Shown here in pieces: positions 35,321 to 42,598 of a DNA stretch of 64,000 nucleotides; position 1 is the first letter of the stretch; every line of letters starts with the position of its first letter. The stretch lies in NCBI GenBank assembly GCA_964580565.1, contig CAZOLN010000001.1, positions 1 to 64,000 of the forward strand, given 5' to 3'. Position numbers and translations under genes: made by a program. The DNA comes from DUEL01 sp964580565. Lineage in GTDB: Bacteria; Chloroflexota; Anaerolineae; B4-G1; DUEL01. Below the pieces are notes generated by a model. It worked only from the letters and a program-made list of their open reading frames with translations. It ran no database searches and was not told the DNA's origin.

Positions 35321-37001
35321 CCAGCCCCACGAGCCGCGCCCAGGGGCCGTGGATGCCGTCCTCGGTGACGCCGTAGTAGATGCGGACCTTGCCCTCCTCC
35401 CGTTGGGCCAGGTCGTAGCGGGCCTGTCCACCCCACTCCCGCTTGCGGATCAGGGCGATGTCCCCCTCCCATTTCAACTGGCTGGGGTCCACCGGATGGT
35501 CCTCCGCCTGGGTGATGGCGTACCGCCACAGTTTCCGGGCCGATTTGCGGGTGACGTTCTTGACCACGTTCCCGTTGCGCAGGTCGCGCATCGTGTGGTA
35601 GAGGACCCCCTGCCGCTCCTCGGTGGCGACGATCTCCACCCCCGTGCGCGGCGGCTCGACCCGGTCGCTGGGGATCTCCTCCGGCAGTTCCTGGGGGATC
35701 AACGCCCGTCGCACCAGGTTGACGATCTCGTCCCGGACCGCCAGCCCCGTCTCCGACTCGCTGCGGACGTAGATCTTGTTGTCGTCGATGGCGTAGGGGG
35801 GGTCGCTCCCTCGGGGCACGATCACGCGGACCACCTTCTTGCCCTGGGTCTCCTGGACGTCGGCGGCGATCTCCAGCGGCGGGGTGATACGCTGGGAGAC
35901 CTCCGCCTGGATGGTCTGGATCACCTGGCGGGGGTTCGCCACGCCCACGGGCGGCTCGCTGGCGTCCGCGCTGACGCCGATGTAGAGGGTGCCGCCGTTG
36001 GTGTTGGCGAAGGCGCAGATGTCGGCCAGGATGGCGTAGAGGTGCCCGCCCCGTCGGGTGTGCCGCTCGTGGAAGTCCTGCACGATCGACGGCCCCTCCT
36101 CCCGCGCCGCCTGCACGTGGTCGAAGGGGGTCCGTGCCGTCGGGCGGTAGGGGCGGGTGAGGGCGAAGTCGTCCCCCAGAAAGACCGCCCGCAGCGCTTT
36201 GAAACTGACCTCCGGCAGGAGGACCTCCGTCACCCGATCCCCGATCCCCAGGTTGTGGGGGTTGTCCGGGTCGCGGGTCAGCCGGTGGGCGTCCGACCCC
36301 TGGATGCACCGCATCCGACGGGGATATTCCGGCTTCGAGCCGTCGAAGAAGCGGGCCGTGGTGCGCGGCCCCTTCTTGTCCAGGTCCGTCACCTCCAGGG
36401 CGTGCAGGTGCGGGTCCTGCGTGTAGGCGATGCGGGTTTGCCCGCCGAATCCAAAGCCGCGCATCGCCACGCCGTGGCTGGAGTTGGCGTGGGCGGCGAT
36501 GACGATCCCACCCGCCTCGGCGATGGTCCGGTAGGCGGTGAGGACGTCCGCCGTCGCTCCGACCTCCATGCTCCCCTCGTCCAGTTTCTCCAACGGGATG
36601 TTCAACTCCCGTAGGAGGAACTCCAGTTCCCGCACGTCGGTCTCCGGGCTGAAGATGCCCAGGATGTGGAAACCGAACATCGCGGTGAACTCGAAGCCGG
36701 GGAGGACCAGGACCTTCTCCCGCAATCGGCGGTACTCCTGCAGCCGCTCCTTCTCGTCCTTTCGCAGCCGCCCCAGTTCCTCCAGCAGTTCCAGTTGGCG
36801 GATCTCCTCCATCATCTTCCGGTAACCGGCCACCGTGTTGTGGTCGGTGAAGGCGATGATGTCCAGCCCTTTTCGCTCCGCCTGGCGTAGGATGTCCAGA
36901 TAGGACACCCCGGGCTCCTGATAATCGGCGGAGGCGGGGGTATGAAGATGCAGATCCACCCGCCTCCACTGAGATTCCTTGCGTTTCTTTTTCCTTGCCA
37001 T
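35316..37001 (-). CDS. PHP domain fused to a Schlafen AlbA_2-like domain
   Basis: A 561-residue protein. The N-terminal PHP phosphoesterase domain has DLHLHTPAS, IAFTDHNTV, PGFEF, IAAHAN and QGSDAH, a full metal-ligand set. A charged helical insert lies at about 60-95. From about residue 320 comes a Schlafen AlbA_2-type domain, recognised by ICAFANTNGGTLYIGV and later VIVPRGSDPPYAIDDNKIYVRSESET split over the fold. The C-terminal 100 residues are unassigned. PHP domains hydrolyse phosphate esters and AlbA_2 domains bind nucleic acid, so a nucleic-acid-directed phosphoesterase is plausible but inferred. The ATG at 37001 is chosen; a TTG at 37016 is possible. The receiver gene lies 52 nt upstream. 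Confidence 0.85.
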   Translation of the reverse strand: MARKKKRKESQWRRVDLHLHTPASADYQEPGVSYLDILRQAERKGLDIIAFTDHNTVAGYRKMMEEIRQLELLEELGRLRKDEKERLQEYRRLREKVLVLPGFEFTAMFGFHILGIFSPETDVRELEFLLRELNIPLEKLDEGSMEVGATADVLTAYRTIAEAGGIVIAAHANSSHGVAMRGFGFGGQTRIAYTQDPHLHALEVTDLDKKGPRTTARFFDGSKPEYPRRMRCIQGSDAHRLTRDPDNPHNLGIGDRVTEVLLPEVSFKALRAVFLGDDFALTRPYRPTARTPFDHVQAAREEGPSIVQDFHERHTRRGGHLYAILADICAFANTNGGTLYIGVSADASEPPVGVANPRQVIQTIQAEVSQRITPPLEIAADVQETQGKKVVRVIVPRGSDPPYAIDDNKIYVRSESETGLAVRDEIVNLVRRALIPQELPEEIPSDRVEPPRTGVEIVATEERQGVLYHTMRDLRNGNVVKNVTRKSARKLWRYAITQAEDHPVDPSQLKWEGDIALIRKREWGGQARYDLAQREEGKVRIYYGVTEDGIHGPWARLVGLE

Positions 37002-37023
37002 GTCTTTGTCGTTCAATCCCCGA

Positions 37024-37046
37024 CCTTCGCCTACATTTTGCGAAGG
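37024..37046 (-). other. Small hairpin between receiver and PHP-Schlafen genes
   Basis: CCTTCGC and GCGAAGG form a 7-bp inverted repeat around a 9-nt loop just upstream of the PHP-Schlafen start. It may modulate readthrough or translation. Confidence 0.4.
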
Positions 37047-37053
37047 CGGGAAA

Positions 37054-37434
37054 TCAGTTCGCTTGCTTCGGCGCGCCGGACGACTCGATCACCTCTCGGA
37101 CCTTCCGCACCAACTCGTCGGGCAGGAAGGGCTTGAGGAGAAAGAGGTCGGCCCCCGCCTCGAGGCATCGCGAACCACAATCCATCCCCGAGGTCATCAC
37201 CACGGGGATGTTTGCCAATCCATCCTCTCGACGGATCTGCCGCAGCAGGGGCAGGGTCTCCTGCCCCCGCAGCCTCAGATCCATCAGGATGACATCGGGG
37301 AGGACCTCCCGGCACGTCGGCAGGACGTCTTCGAACGAGGAGACGGTAACGACCTGGAAACCCTCCAGTTCGAAGAGCATCTGCAGGAGCCGGATCATCC
37401 CCTGATCGTCATCCACGATCAGAACGGTGCTCAT
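37054..37434 (-). CDS. Stand-alone response regulator receiver domain
   Basis: A 126-residue CheY-like protein made only of a receiver domain. Acidic Asp8-10, phospho-acceptor Asp52 (ILMDLRL), Thr81 (VVMTSG) and Lys101 (FLLKPF) are all present. There is no output domain, so it acts through a partner. The ATG at 37434 with GGAGG 6 nt upstream is chosen over GTG 37440. Its start lies inside the last 26 nt of lon. No histidine kinase is seen in the window. Confidence 0.93.
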   Translation of the reverse strand: MSTVLIVDDDQGMIRLLQMLFELEGFQVVTVSSFEDVLPTCREVLPDVILMDLRLRGQETLPLLRQIRREDGLANIPVVMTSGMDCGSRCLEAGADLFLLKPFLPDELVRKVREVIESSGAPKQAN

Positions 37435-39964
37435 CCCCACCCTCCGTGCTCTCTTTGGGAGCGTTCTCCCTGGAGGAAGACCCCTGGGCCGGCTCCAGGG
37501 CGGCCTCCAGCACCTCGTCCACGCTCTCTACCAGCACGAACTTCATTTTCCTCCGCACCTCGGCCGGGATGTCTTCCAGGTCCTTCTCGTTCCACTTGGG
37601 CAGGATGACCGTCTTGAGGCCCGCCCGGTGGGCGGCCAGGACCTTCTCCTTGATCCCGCCGACGGGGAGGACCTGCCCGCGCAGGGTGATCTCCCCGGTC
37701 ATCCCCACATCCGGTCGGACGGTGCGGCCGGTGAGGAGGGAGACCAACGCGGTGGCGATGGTCACCCCGGCCGAGGGCCCGTCCTTGGGGATGGCCCCGG
37801 CGGGGACGTGGAGGTGGATGTCGTGGTGCTCGAAGAAGTCCTCCGGGATCCCCCACTTCTTGGCGTTGGCCCGGACGTAACTGAGGGCGGCGTGGGCCGA
37901 TTCCTTCATCACCTCGCCCAACTGGCCGGTGATCTGGAACCCCTTCTTGCCCGGCATCTTGGTCGCCTCGAAGAACATCACGTCGCCGCCGGTGGGGGTC
38001 CATCCCAGCCCGGTCGCCACGCCGGGGATGCGGGTGCGCAGCGCCGTCTCCTGGAAGAAGCGGGGCGGCCCCAGGTACTTGGGGATGTCCCGCGCCGTGA
38101 CCCGCACTGGCCCCCGCCCGTTCCCCTCGGCGATCTGGGTCGCTATCTTGCGGCACACCCGCCCGATCTCCCGCTCCAGGTTGCGCACTCCCGCCTCTCG
38201 GGTGTACTCCCGGATGATGCGCCGAATCGCCCCGTCGGTGAAGGAGATCTCGTCCTGCCGCAGGCCGTTCTCCCGCCGCTGGCGGGGGATGAGGTAGCCC
38301 TGGGCGATGTGGACCTTCTCCACCTCCGTGTAGCCGGAGAGTTGAAGGATCTCCATCCGGTCCCGCAGCGGGGCGGGGATCGGGTCCAACAGGTTCGCCG
38401 TGGTGATGAACATCACCCGCGAGAGGTCGAAGGGGACGTCGAGGTAGTGGTCCCGGAACTCCCGGTTCTGCTCCGGGTCGAGCACCTCCAGGAGCGCGGC
38501 CGCCGGGTCGCCCCGGAAGTCCATCCCCAGTTTGTCCACCTCGTCCAGCATGAAGACCGGGTTCTTCGTCCCCACGCGGCGCAGGGCCTGGATGATGCGG
38601 CCGGGCATCGCGCCGATGTAGGTCCGCCGGTGGCCGCGGATCTCCGCCTCGTCCCGCAGGCCGCCGAGGGACATGCGGACGAACTTCCGGCCCAGCGCGC
38701 GGGCGATCGACTGCCCCAGGCTGGTCTTGCCGGTCCCAGGCGGGCCGACGAAGCAGAGGATGACCCCCTCCCGCTCCCGGCGGATGTAGTCGGTTACCTC
38801 TTCCTTCTCGCGCTCTTCCTTCCGCTCTTCCTTCAGTTTACGGACCGCCAGGTACTCCAGGATGCGCTCTTTGATCTCGTCCAGGTCGTAGTGGTCCTCG
38901 TCCAGCACCTTCCGCGCGTGGGCGATGTCCAGGTTGTCCTCCGTCTCCTTGTTCCACGGGAGGTTGACCAGCCAGTCGAGGTAGGTGCGGATGACGCTGT
39001 ACTCGGCGGCGGCGGTGGGGAGTTTGCTTAACCGGTCCAGTTCCCGACGGGCCTCCTTCTCCGCCTCCTCCGGCATCCCCGCCTCTTCGATCTTGCGGCG
39101 GAACTCCTCCACCTCCATCTGCTGCTCGCTGGCCTCGCCCAACTCCCGCTGGATGGCCTTCAACTGCTCGCGGAGGAAGTACTCCCGCTGCGCTTTCTCC
39201 ACCTCCGATTGGGCCTCGGACTGGATCTTACGGCCCAGTTCCACCACCTCCACTTCCTTGGTGAGCAGCCCGAGCAGGAAGTGGAGCTTCTCGCGGGTGC
39301 TGTCCAGTTCCAGCAGGTGCTGGGCGTCTTCCAGGCCGATCCGGGTGTGGGTGGCGATGACGTAGGCCAACTGGAGGGGGTTCTCCACGTTGATAGCCAT
39401 CAACAGGAGTTCCTCCGGCACCGCGGGCAGGAGTTCGGCCAGGCGGCGGAAGGTGTCGACGACGGACCGTTGGAGGGCCTGGACCTCGATGGTCTCTTCC
39501 ACCGTCTCCGGGATCTCCCGCACCCGGGCTTTGAGGTAGGGCTCGGTGGCGGTGAACTCCTCGATACGGATGCGCCGGAGCCCCTGCATGATGAGGGTGA
39601 TGGTGTCGTCCGGCGCTTTGAACAGGCGGTGGACCACGGCGACCGTGCCGATGCGGTACACCTCATCCGGCCCCGGCTCGGTCAACTCGGGGTCCTTGCT
39701 GGCGACCAAACCGACCAGCCGTTCGCCGACCACCACGTCGTCCACCAGCCGCTTCGACCGGGGTTGGCCGACGCGGATCGGAACGGCCGTCATCGGATAG
39801 ACGACCAGGCCCCGCAGGGGGAGGATGGGCAACTCCTCGGGGATCTTCAGGTCGTCTTTGGATTGCTCCCCTTCAGAGGGTTCTTTCTCTCCCAACTTCA
39901 ACGCTGCAGGCATATTCAGTTGTTTCAATACGTCTCCCAGAAGACTCAGTTTGTCTCTCTCCAT
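37409..39964 (-). CDS. lon: ATP-dependent protease Lon (LonA)
   Basis: An 851-residue AAA+ protease. The N domain starts at LPILPLRGLVVYPM, and a coiled coil includes AQREYFLREQLKAIQREL. Walker A is GPPGTGKTS (about 406-414). The protease domain has catalytic Ser731 in KDGPSAGVT and Lys about 774 in GGIKEKVLAA. It degrades damaged proteins after stress. The ATG at 39964 with AAGGAAG upstream is preferred; a GTG at 40003 would overlap the hsp20 stop (GTGA) and add 13 residues. The C-terminal tail (EGGDEHRSDRG) is unusual because it overlaps the receiver gene. Confidence 0.97.
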   Translation of the reverse strand: MERDKLSLLGDVLKQLNMPAALKLGEKEPSEGEQSKDDLKIPEELPILPLRGLVVYPMTAVPIRVGQPRSKRLVDDVVVGERLVGLVASKDPELTEPGPDEVYRIGTVAVVHRLFKAPDDTITLIMQGLRRIRIEEFTATEPYLKARVREIPETVEETIEVQALQRSVVDTFRRLAELLPAVPEELLLMAINVENPLQLAYVIATHTRIGLEDAQHLLELDSTREKLHFLLGLLTKEVEVVELGRKIQSEAQSEVEKAQREYFLREQLKAIQRELGEASEQQMEVEEFRRKIEEAGMPEEAEKEARRELDRLSKLPTAAAEYSVIRTYLDWLVNLPWNKETEDNLDIAHARKVLDEDHYDLDEIKERILEYLAVRKLKEERKEEREKEEVTDYIRREREGVILCFVGPPGTGKTSLGQSIARALGRKFVRMSLGGLRDEAEIRGHRRTYIGAMPGRIIQALRRVGTKNPVFMLDEVDKLGMDFRGDPAAALLEVLDPEQNREFRDHYLDVPFDLSRVMFITTANLLDPIPAPLRDRMEILQLSGYTEVEKVHIAQGYLIPRQRRENGLRQDEISFTDGAIRRIIREYTREAGVRNLEREIGRVCRKIATQIAEGNGRGPVRVTARDIPKYLGPPRFFQETALRTRIPGVATGLGWTPTGGDVMFFEATKMPGKKGFQITGQLGEVMKESAHAALSYVRANAKKWGIPEDFFEHHDIHLHVPAGAIPKDGPSAGVTIATALVSLLTGRTVRPDVGMTGEITLRGQVLPVGGIKEKVLAAHRAGLKTVILPKWNEKDLEDIPAEVRRKMKFVLVESVDEVLEAALEPAQGSSSRENAPKESTEGGDEHRSDRG

Positions 39965-39999
39965 ACAACGAACTTCCTTGGCTATGGGATTCTCTTGGA

Positions 40000-40416
40000 T
40001 CACCGGCTCGTCACCGGTACGCGGCGAGCAGGGGGGCGTGGCAGTTTGATCTTCAGGAACCCGGCCTCGTAGGTCGCCTCGACCTGTTCCGGATCCGTCG
40101 TCCAGGGCAGGTGCACCTCGGTGCGGAAGGCCCCGTACCGGATCTCCATCTGATGGTAGGCCCGCTTGGGTTCCGGATCCCGCCGCACTCCTTCGACCAC
40201 CAGGAGGCGGTCGCTCAACGTGATGGAAAAGTCCTCCTCCCGCACCCCGGCGATCTCGATCTGGACGACCAATCCTTCGTCGTTCTCATACACATCTGTG
40301 GGGGGCTCCCACGCCCTCGTTTGGCGTAGGACGACCCATCCCTCTCGCAACAGGTGTTGGATCTCGGTCTCGCCGGGCGACCATTCTTCCCACATCGCCT
40401 TTCTTCGAATCCCCAT
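40000..40416 (-). CDS. hsp20: Small heat-shock protein Hsp20
   Basis: A 138-residue alpha-crystallin family chaperone. The crystallin domain spans about 37-125 (PPTDVYENDEGLVVQIEIAG to EATYEAGFLKIKLPR). It holds unfolding proteins for refolding or degradation. It is the first gene of the minus-strand set leading into lon, an arrangement that fits joint stress induction. GGGAGTGAG precedes the ATG. An extended -10 box lies 36 nt upstream. Confidence 0.93.
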   Translation of the reverse strand: MGIRRKAMWEEWSPGETEIQHLLREGWVVLRQTRAWEPPTDVYENDEGLVVQIEIAGVREEDFSITLSDRLLVVEGVRRDPEPKRAYHQMEIRYGAFRTEVHLPWTTDPEQVEATYEAGFLKIKLPRPPARRVPVTSR

Positions 40417-40451
40417 CTCACTCCCTCGCCTGCTCTGATCAACTGCAAGTA

Positions 40452-40460
40452 TTTTACCAC
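40452..40460 (-). promoter_or_regulatory. Extended -10 promoter of hsp20-lon
   Basis: On the minus strand TGGTAAAAT forms an extended -10 (TGnTANAAT) 36 nt before the hsp20 start. No good -35 and no CIRCE element is present, so control differs from that of the dnaK operon. Confidence 0.5.
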
Positions 40461-40551
40461 ATTTTCGTTAGATTCGACACTCAACCGGCAAGCGGGTGCG
40501 TTCCAACCCGGGGGCGGTTCGGGCGTCCGTGTCCTGTTCGCGGACGTCCTC

Positions 40552-41862
40552 TCAGAGGGCCAGCACGAACGCCAGGTCGCAGACGTTGGTGCCGGTGGGG
40601 CCGGTGAGGATCAGGTCGCCCAGGCCGGCGAAGAAGGGGTAGGCGTCGTTGCGGGCCAGGTGGTCGGCGGGGTCCAGCCCCATCGCGCGGGCCCGTGCCA
40701 CGGTGTCCCCGGTGGCGATGGCGCCAGCGGCATCGGTGGGGCCGTCGGTGCCGTCGGTGGCCAGCGTCGCCACCATCACGCCCTCCCACCCTTCCAGCGC
40801 CAGCGCGGCGGCCAGGGCGATCTCCTGGTTGCGCCCTCCCCTGCCCTCGCCACGGACCGTCACCGTGGTCTCCCCCCCAAGGATCAGGCAGGCGGGGCGG
40901 GGGATGGGAGCGGCGTAGCGGGCCTCCTCCTTCGCCAGCGCGGCCAACACCTTGCCGACCTCCCGCGCCTCCCCCTCTAGAAAGGTGGTCAGTACCTCCA
41001 CGTGGAAGCCCAGCGCCTGCGCCCGCTCCGCCGCGGCCAGCGCTGCCGTCCGGTTGTCGCCCACGATCACGTGGTGGACCCGCTCGAAGAGGGGATCGCC
41101 CGGCTTGGAGGTCTCCTCCACCTCACCGCGCAGCCCCCGCTCCAGGTAGGCGCGGACGGCCGCGGGAGCCCGGTCCAGCAGGCCGTGCCGCTCCAGCACT
41201 GCCCAGGCGTCGGCGAACGTCGTGGGGTCGGGCGCGCAGGGGCCGGAGCCGACGCTGTCGAGGGCGTTGCCGACCACATCGGAGAGGACCAGCACGGCGG
41301 CGTGGGCTCCACGCTGCGTGATCCGCCGGGCCAGCCGTCCCCCTTTGACCTGGGAGAGGTGCTTGCGGATCGCGTTGATCTCCTCAACGGCCGCGCCGCT
41401 GCGCAGGAGTTCGTCGGTCAGCCGCTGCAGGTCCTCCAGCGTCACCCCCTCCACCGGCTGGACCAGCAGGGCGGAGGCCCCGCCGGAGATGAGCACCAGC
41501 GCGAGGTCCCCCTCGCCGAGGCTGTCCACCAGGCCCAGGATGCGCTCCGTCCCTTCCATCCCCGCCCGGTCCGGCAGGGGGTGGCTGGCGGAGTGGATGT
41601 GGACACGGCGCAGTGGTTGGGCGGGCTCGTAGCCGTAGCGAACGTTGACCCAGCCCGCGTCGATCCGGTCGCCCAGGACCGCTTCGACCCCGGCCGCCAT
41701 CCCCGCTCCGGCCTTCCCTGCTCCGATCACCACCAGGCGGCGGTCGGGCGGCAGGTCGTAGAGCCGGTCCCCGACGCGGAGCCGGTTCCCTTCCCATCGC
41801 AGATTGCGGGCCACCGCCCGCATCGGGTTCACCGCCCCCAACGCGGCCCAGACCAGTTCCAT
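40552..41862 (-). CDS. Glycerate 2-kinase (MOFRL/GckA family)
   Basis: A 436-residue class II glycerate kinase that phosphorylates D-glycerate to 2-phosphoglycerate. VVIGAGKAGAGMA, ALVLISGGASALL, LGGETTVTVRG and TDGTDGPTDAAGA are the conserved stretches of the DUF4147/MOFRL family. The ATG at 41862 is chosen; upstream in-frame codons come from a heptamer repeat. It is the last gene of the minus-strand block that begins with the three GT4 genes and contains the GpgS-type fusion. It could recycle glycerate released from glucosylglycerate. Confidence 0.92.
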   Translation of the reverse strand: MELVWAALGAVNPMRAVARNLRWEGNRLRVGDRLYDLPPDRRLVVIGAGKAGAGMAAGVEAVLGDRIDAGWVNVRYGYEPAQPLRRVHIHSASHPLPDRAGMEGTERILGLVDSLGEGDLALVLISGGASALLVQPVEGVTLEDLQRLTDELLRSGAAVEEINAIRKHLSQVKGGRLARRITQRGAHAAVLVLSDVVGNALDSVGSGPCAPDPTTFADAWAVLERHGLLDRAPAAVRAYLERGLRGEVEETSKPGDPLFERVHHVIVGDNRTAALAAAERAQALGFHVEVLTTFLEGEAREVGKVLAALAKEEARYAAPIPRPACLILGGETTVTVRGEGRGGRNQEIALAAALALEGWEGVMVATLATDGTDGPTDAAGAIATGDTVARARAMGLDPADHLARNDAYPFFAGLGDLILTGPTGTNVCDLAFVLAL

Positions 41863-41883
41863 CACGTGCTCGCGCGCTCCCTC

Positions 41884-41936
41884 TTGACGCTTGACGTTTG
41901 ACGCTTCACGTTTCATGTTTCACGCTCTACGTTTTG
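41884..41936. repeat. Degenerate tandem heptamer repeat (NACGYTT)
   Basis: Heptamers GACGCTT, GACGTTT, GACGCTT, CACGTTT, CATGTTT, CACGCTC and TACGTTT run in phase between the glycerate kinase and phosphatase genes, and encode the end of the phosphatase (VEHKT). Confidence 0.75.
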
Positions 41937-42493
41937 TGTTCAACGGGGATCTCCTCCCAGTACGTGTTCGGCAGTTCCAGCGTGCGCACCGCGTCGGGAC
42001 CGAACCCCTGGTAGCGGATCTTGAGCAGGGCGATGGGGAGGCGGTGGGTGACCAGGCCGACACATTGGCCTTGATGACGGGCCAGGATGTCGTCCACGGC
42101 GGCGTAGACGCGGGATTGCACCTGAGCCAGGCTCTCGCCGCCAGGCGGAGCGACCTCCCAGGGCTCCGTCTGCCAGCGGCGGAACAGGTCCGGATAGCGG
42201 TCGGCGATCTCGTACCAGAGGAGACCCTGCCATTCCCCCAGGTGGATCTCCATCAGCCGGGGTTCGGTGTGGAGGGGGAGTTCCAGCCGCTCGGCGATCA
42301 CCCGGGCGGTCTGCAGGGCGCGGCGCAGGGGGCTGGCGTAGAGCACGTCCATACCGATCCCCTGCAGTTCCTCGGCCAACCGGCGGGCCTGGGCCTCCCC
42401 CCGCGCGTTGAGCGGGGGGTCCGCCTGTCCCTGATAACGACCCTCCACGTTCCAGTCGGTCTCTCCGTGGCGGATGAGGATCAGTCGGGTCAA
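41927..42493 (-). CDS. Histidine phosphatase family protein (phosphoglycerate mutase-like)
   Basis: A 188-residue histidine phosphatase. The catalytic RHGET motif is at 8-12 (His9), with YASPLRRALQTA, EIHLGEWQG and VGLVTHRLP supplying the other phosphate-binding Arg, Glu and His. The superfamily includes phosphoglycerate mutases, cobalamin phosphatases and mycobacterial GpgP. The TTG start at 42493 has GGGAGG 6 nt upstream; an ATG at 42517 lacks one. It lies next to the GpgS-type fusion gene, which makes a glucosyl-3-phosphoglycerate phosphatase role attractive but unproven. Confidence 0.85.
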   Translation of the reverse strand: MTRLILIRHGETDWNVEGRYQGQADPPLNARGEAQARRLAEELQGIGMDVLYASPLRRALQTARVIAERLELPLHTEPRLMEIHLGEWQGLLWYEIADRYPDLFRRWQTEPWEVAPPGGESLAQVQSRVYAAVDDILARHQGQCVGLVTHRLPIALLKIRYQGFGPDAVRTLELPNTYWEEIPVEHKT

Positions 42494-42533
42494 GAGACGC
42501 CTCCCGTGTTGGTCCATCGTGCTGTGATGGATG

Positions 42534-42598
42534 AACCACAGAGGCACAGAGTTTTCTCCGTACTAGAGATTCCTCTGTGTTCTCTGTGCCTCTGCGGT
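42534..42598. repeat. Palindromic repeat of the ACAGAGG type, second copy
   Basis: Left arm AACCACAGAGGCACAGAG (42534-42551) and a right arm at 42573-42598 are inverted copies. As at 1090-1162, the loop contains the TAG stop of the flanking minus-strand gene, and the right arm encodes its last residues (EAQRTQRNL). Confidence 0.85.
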
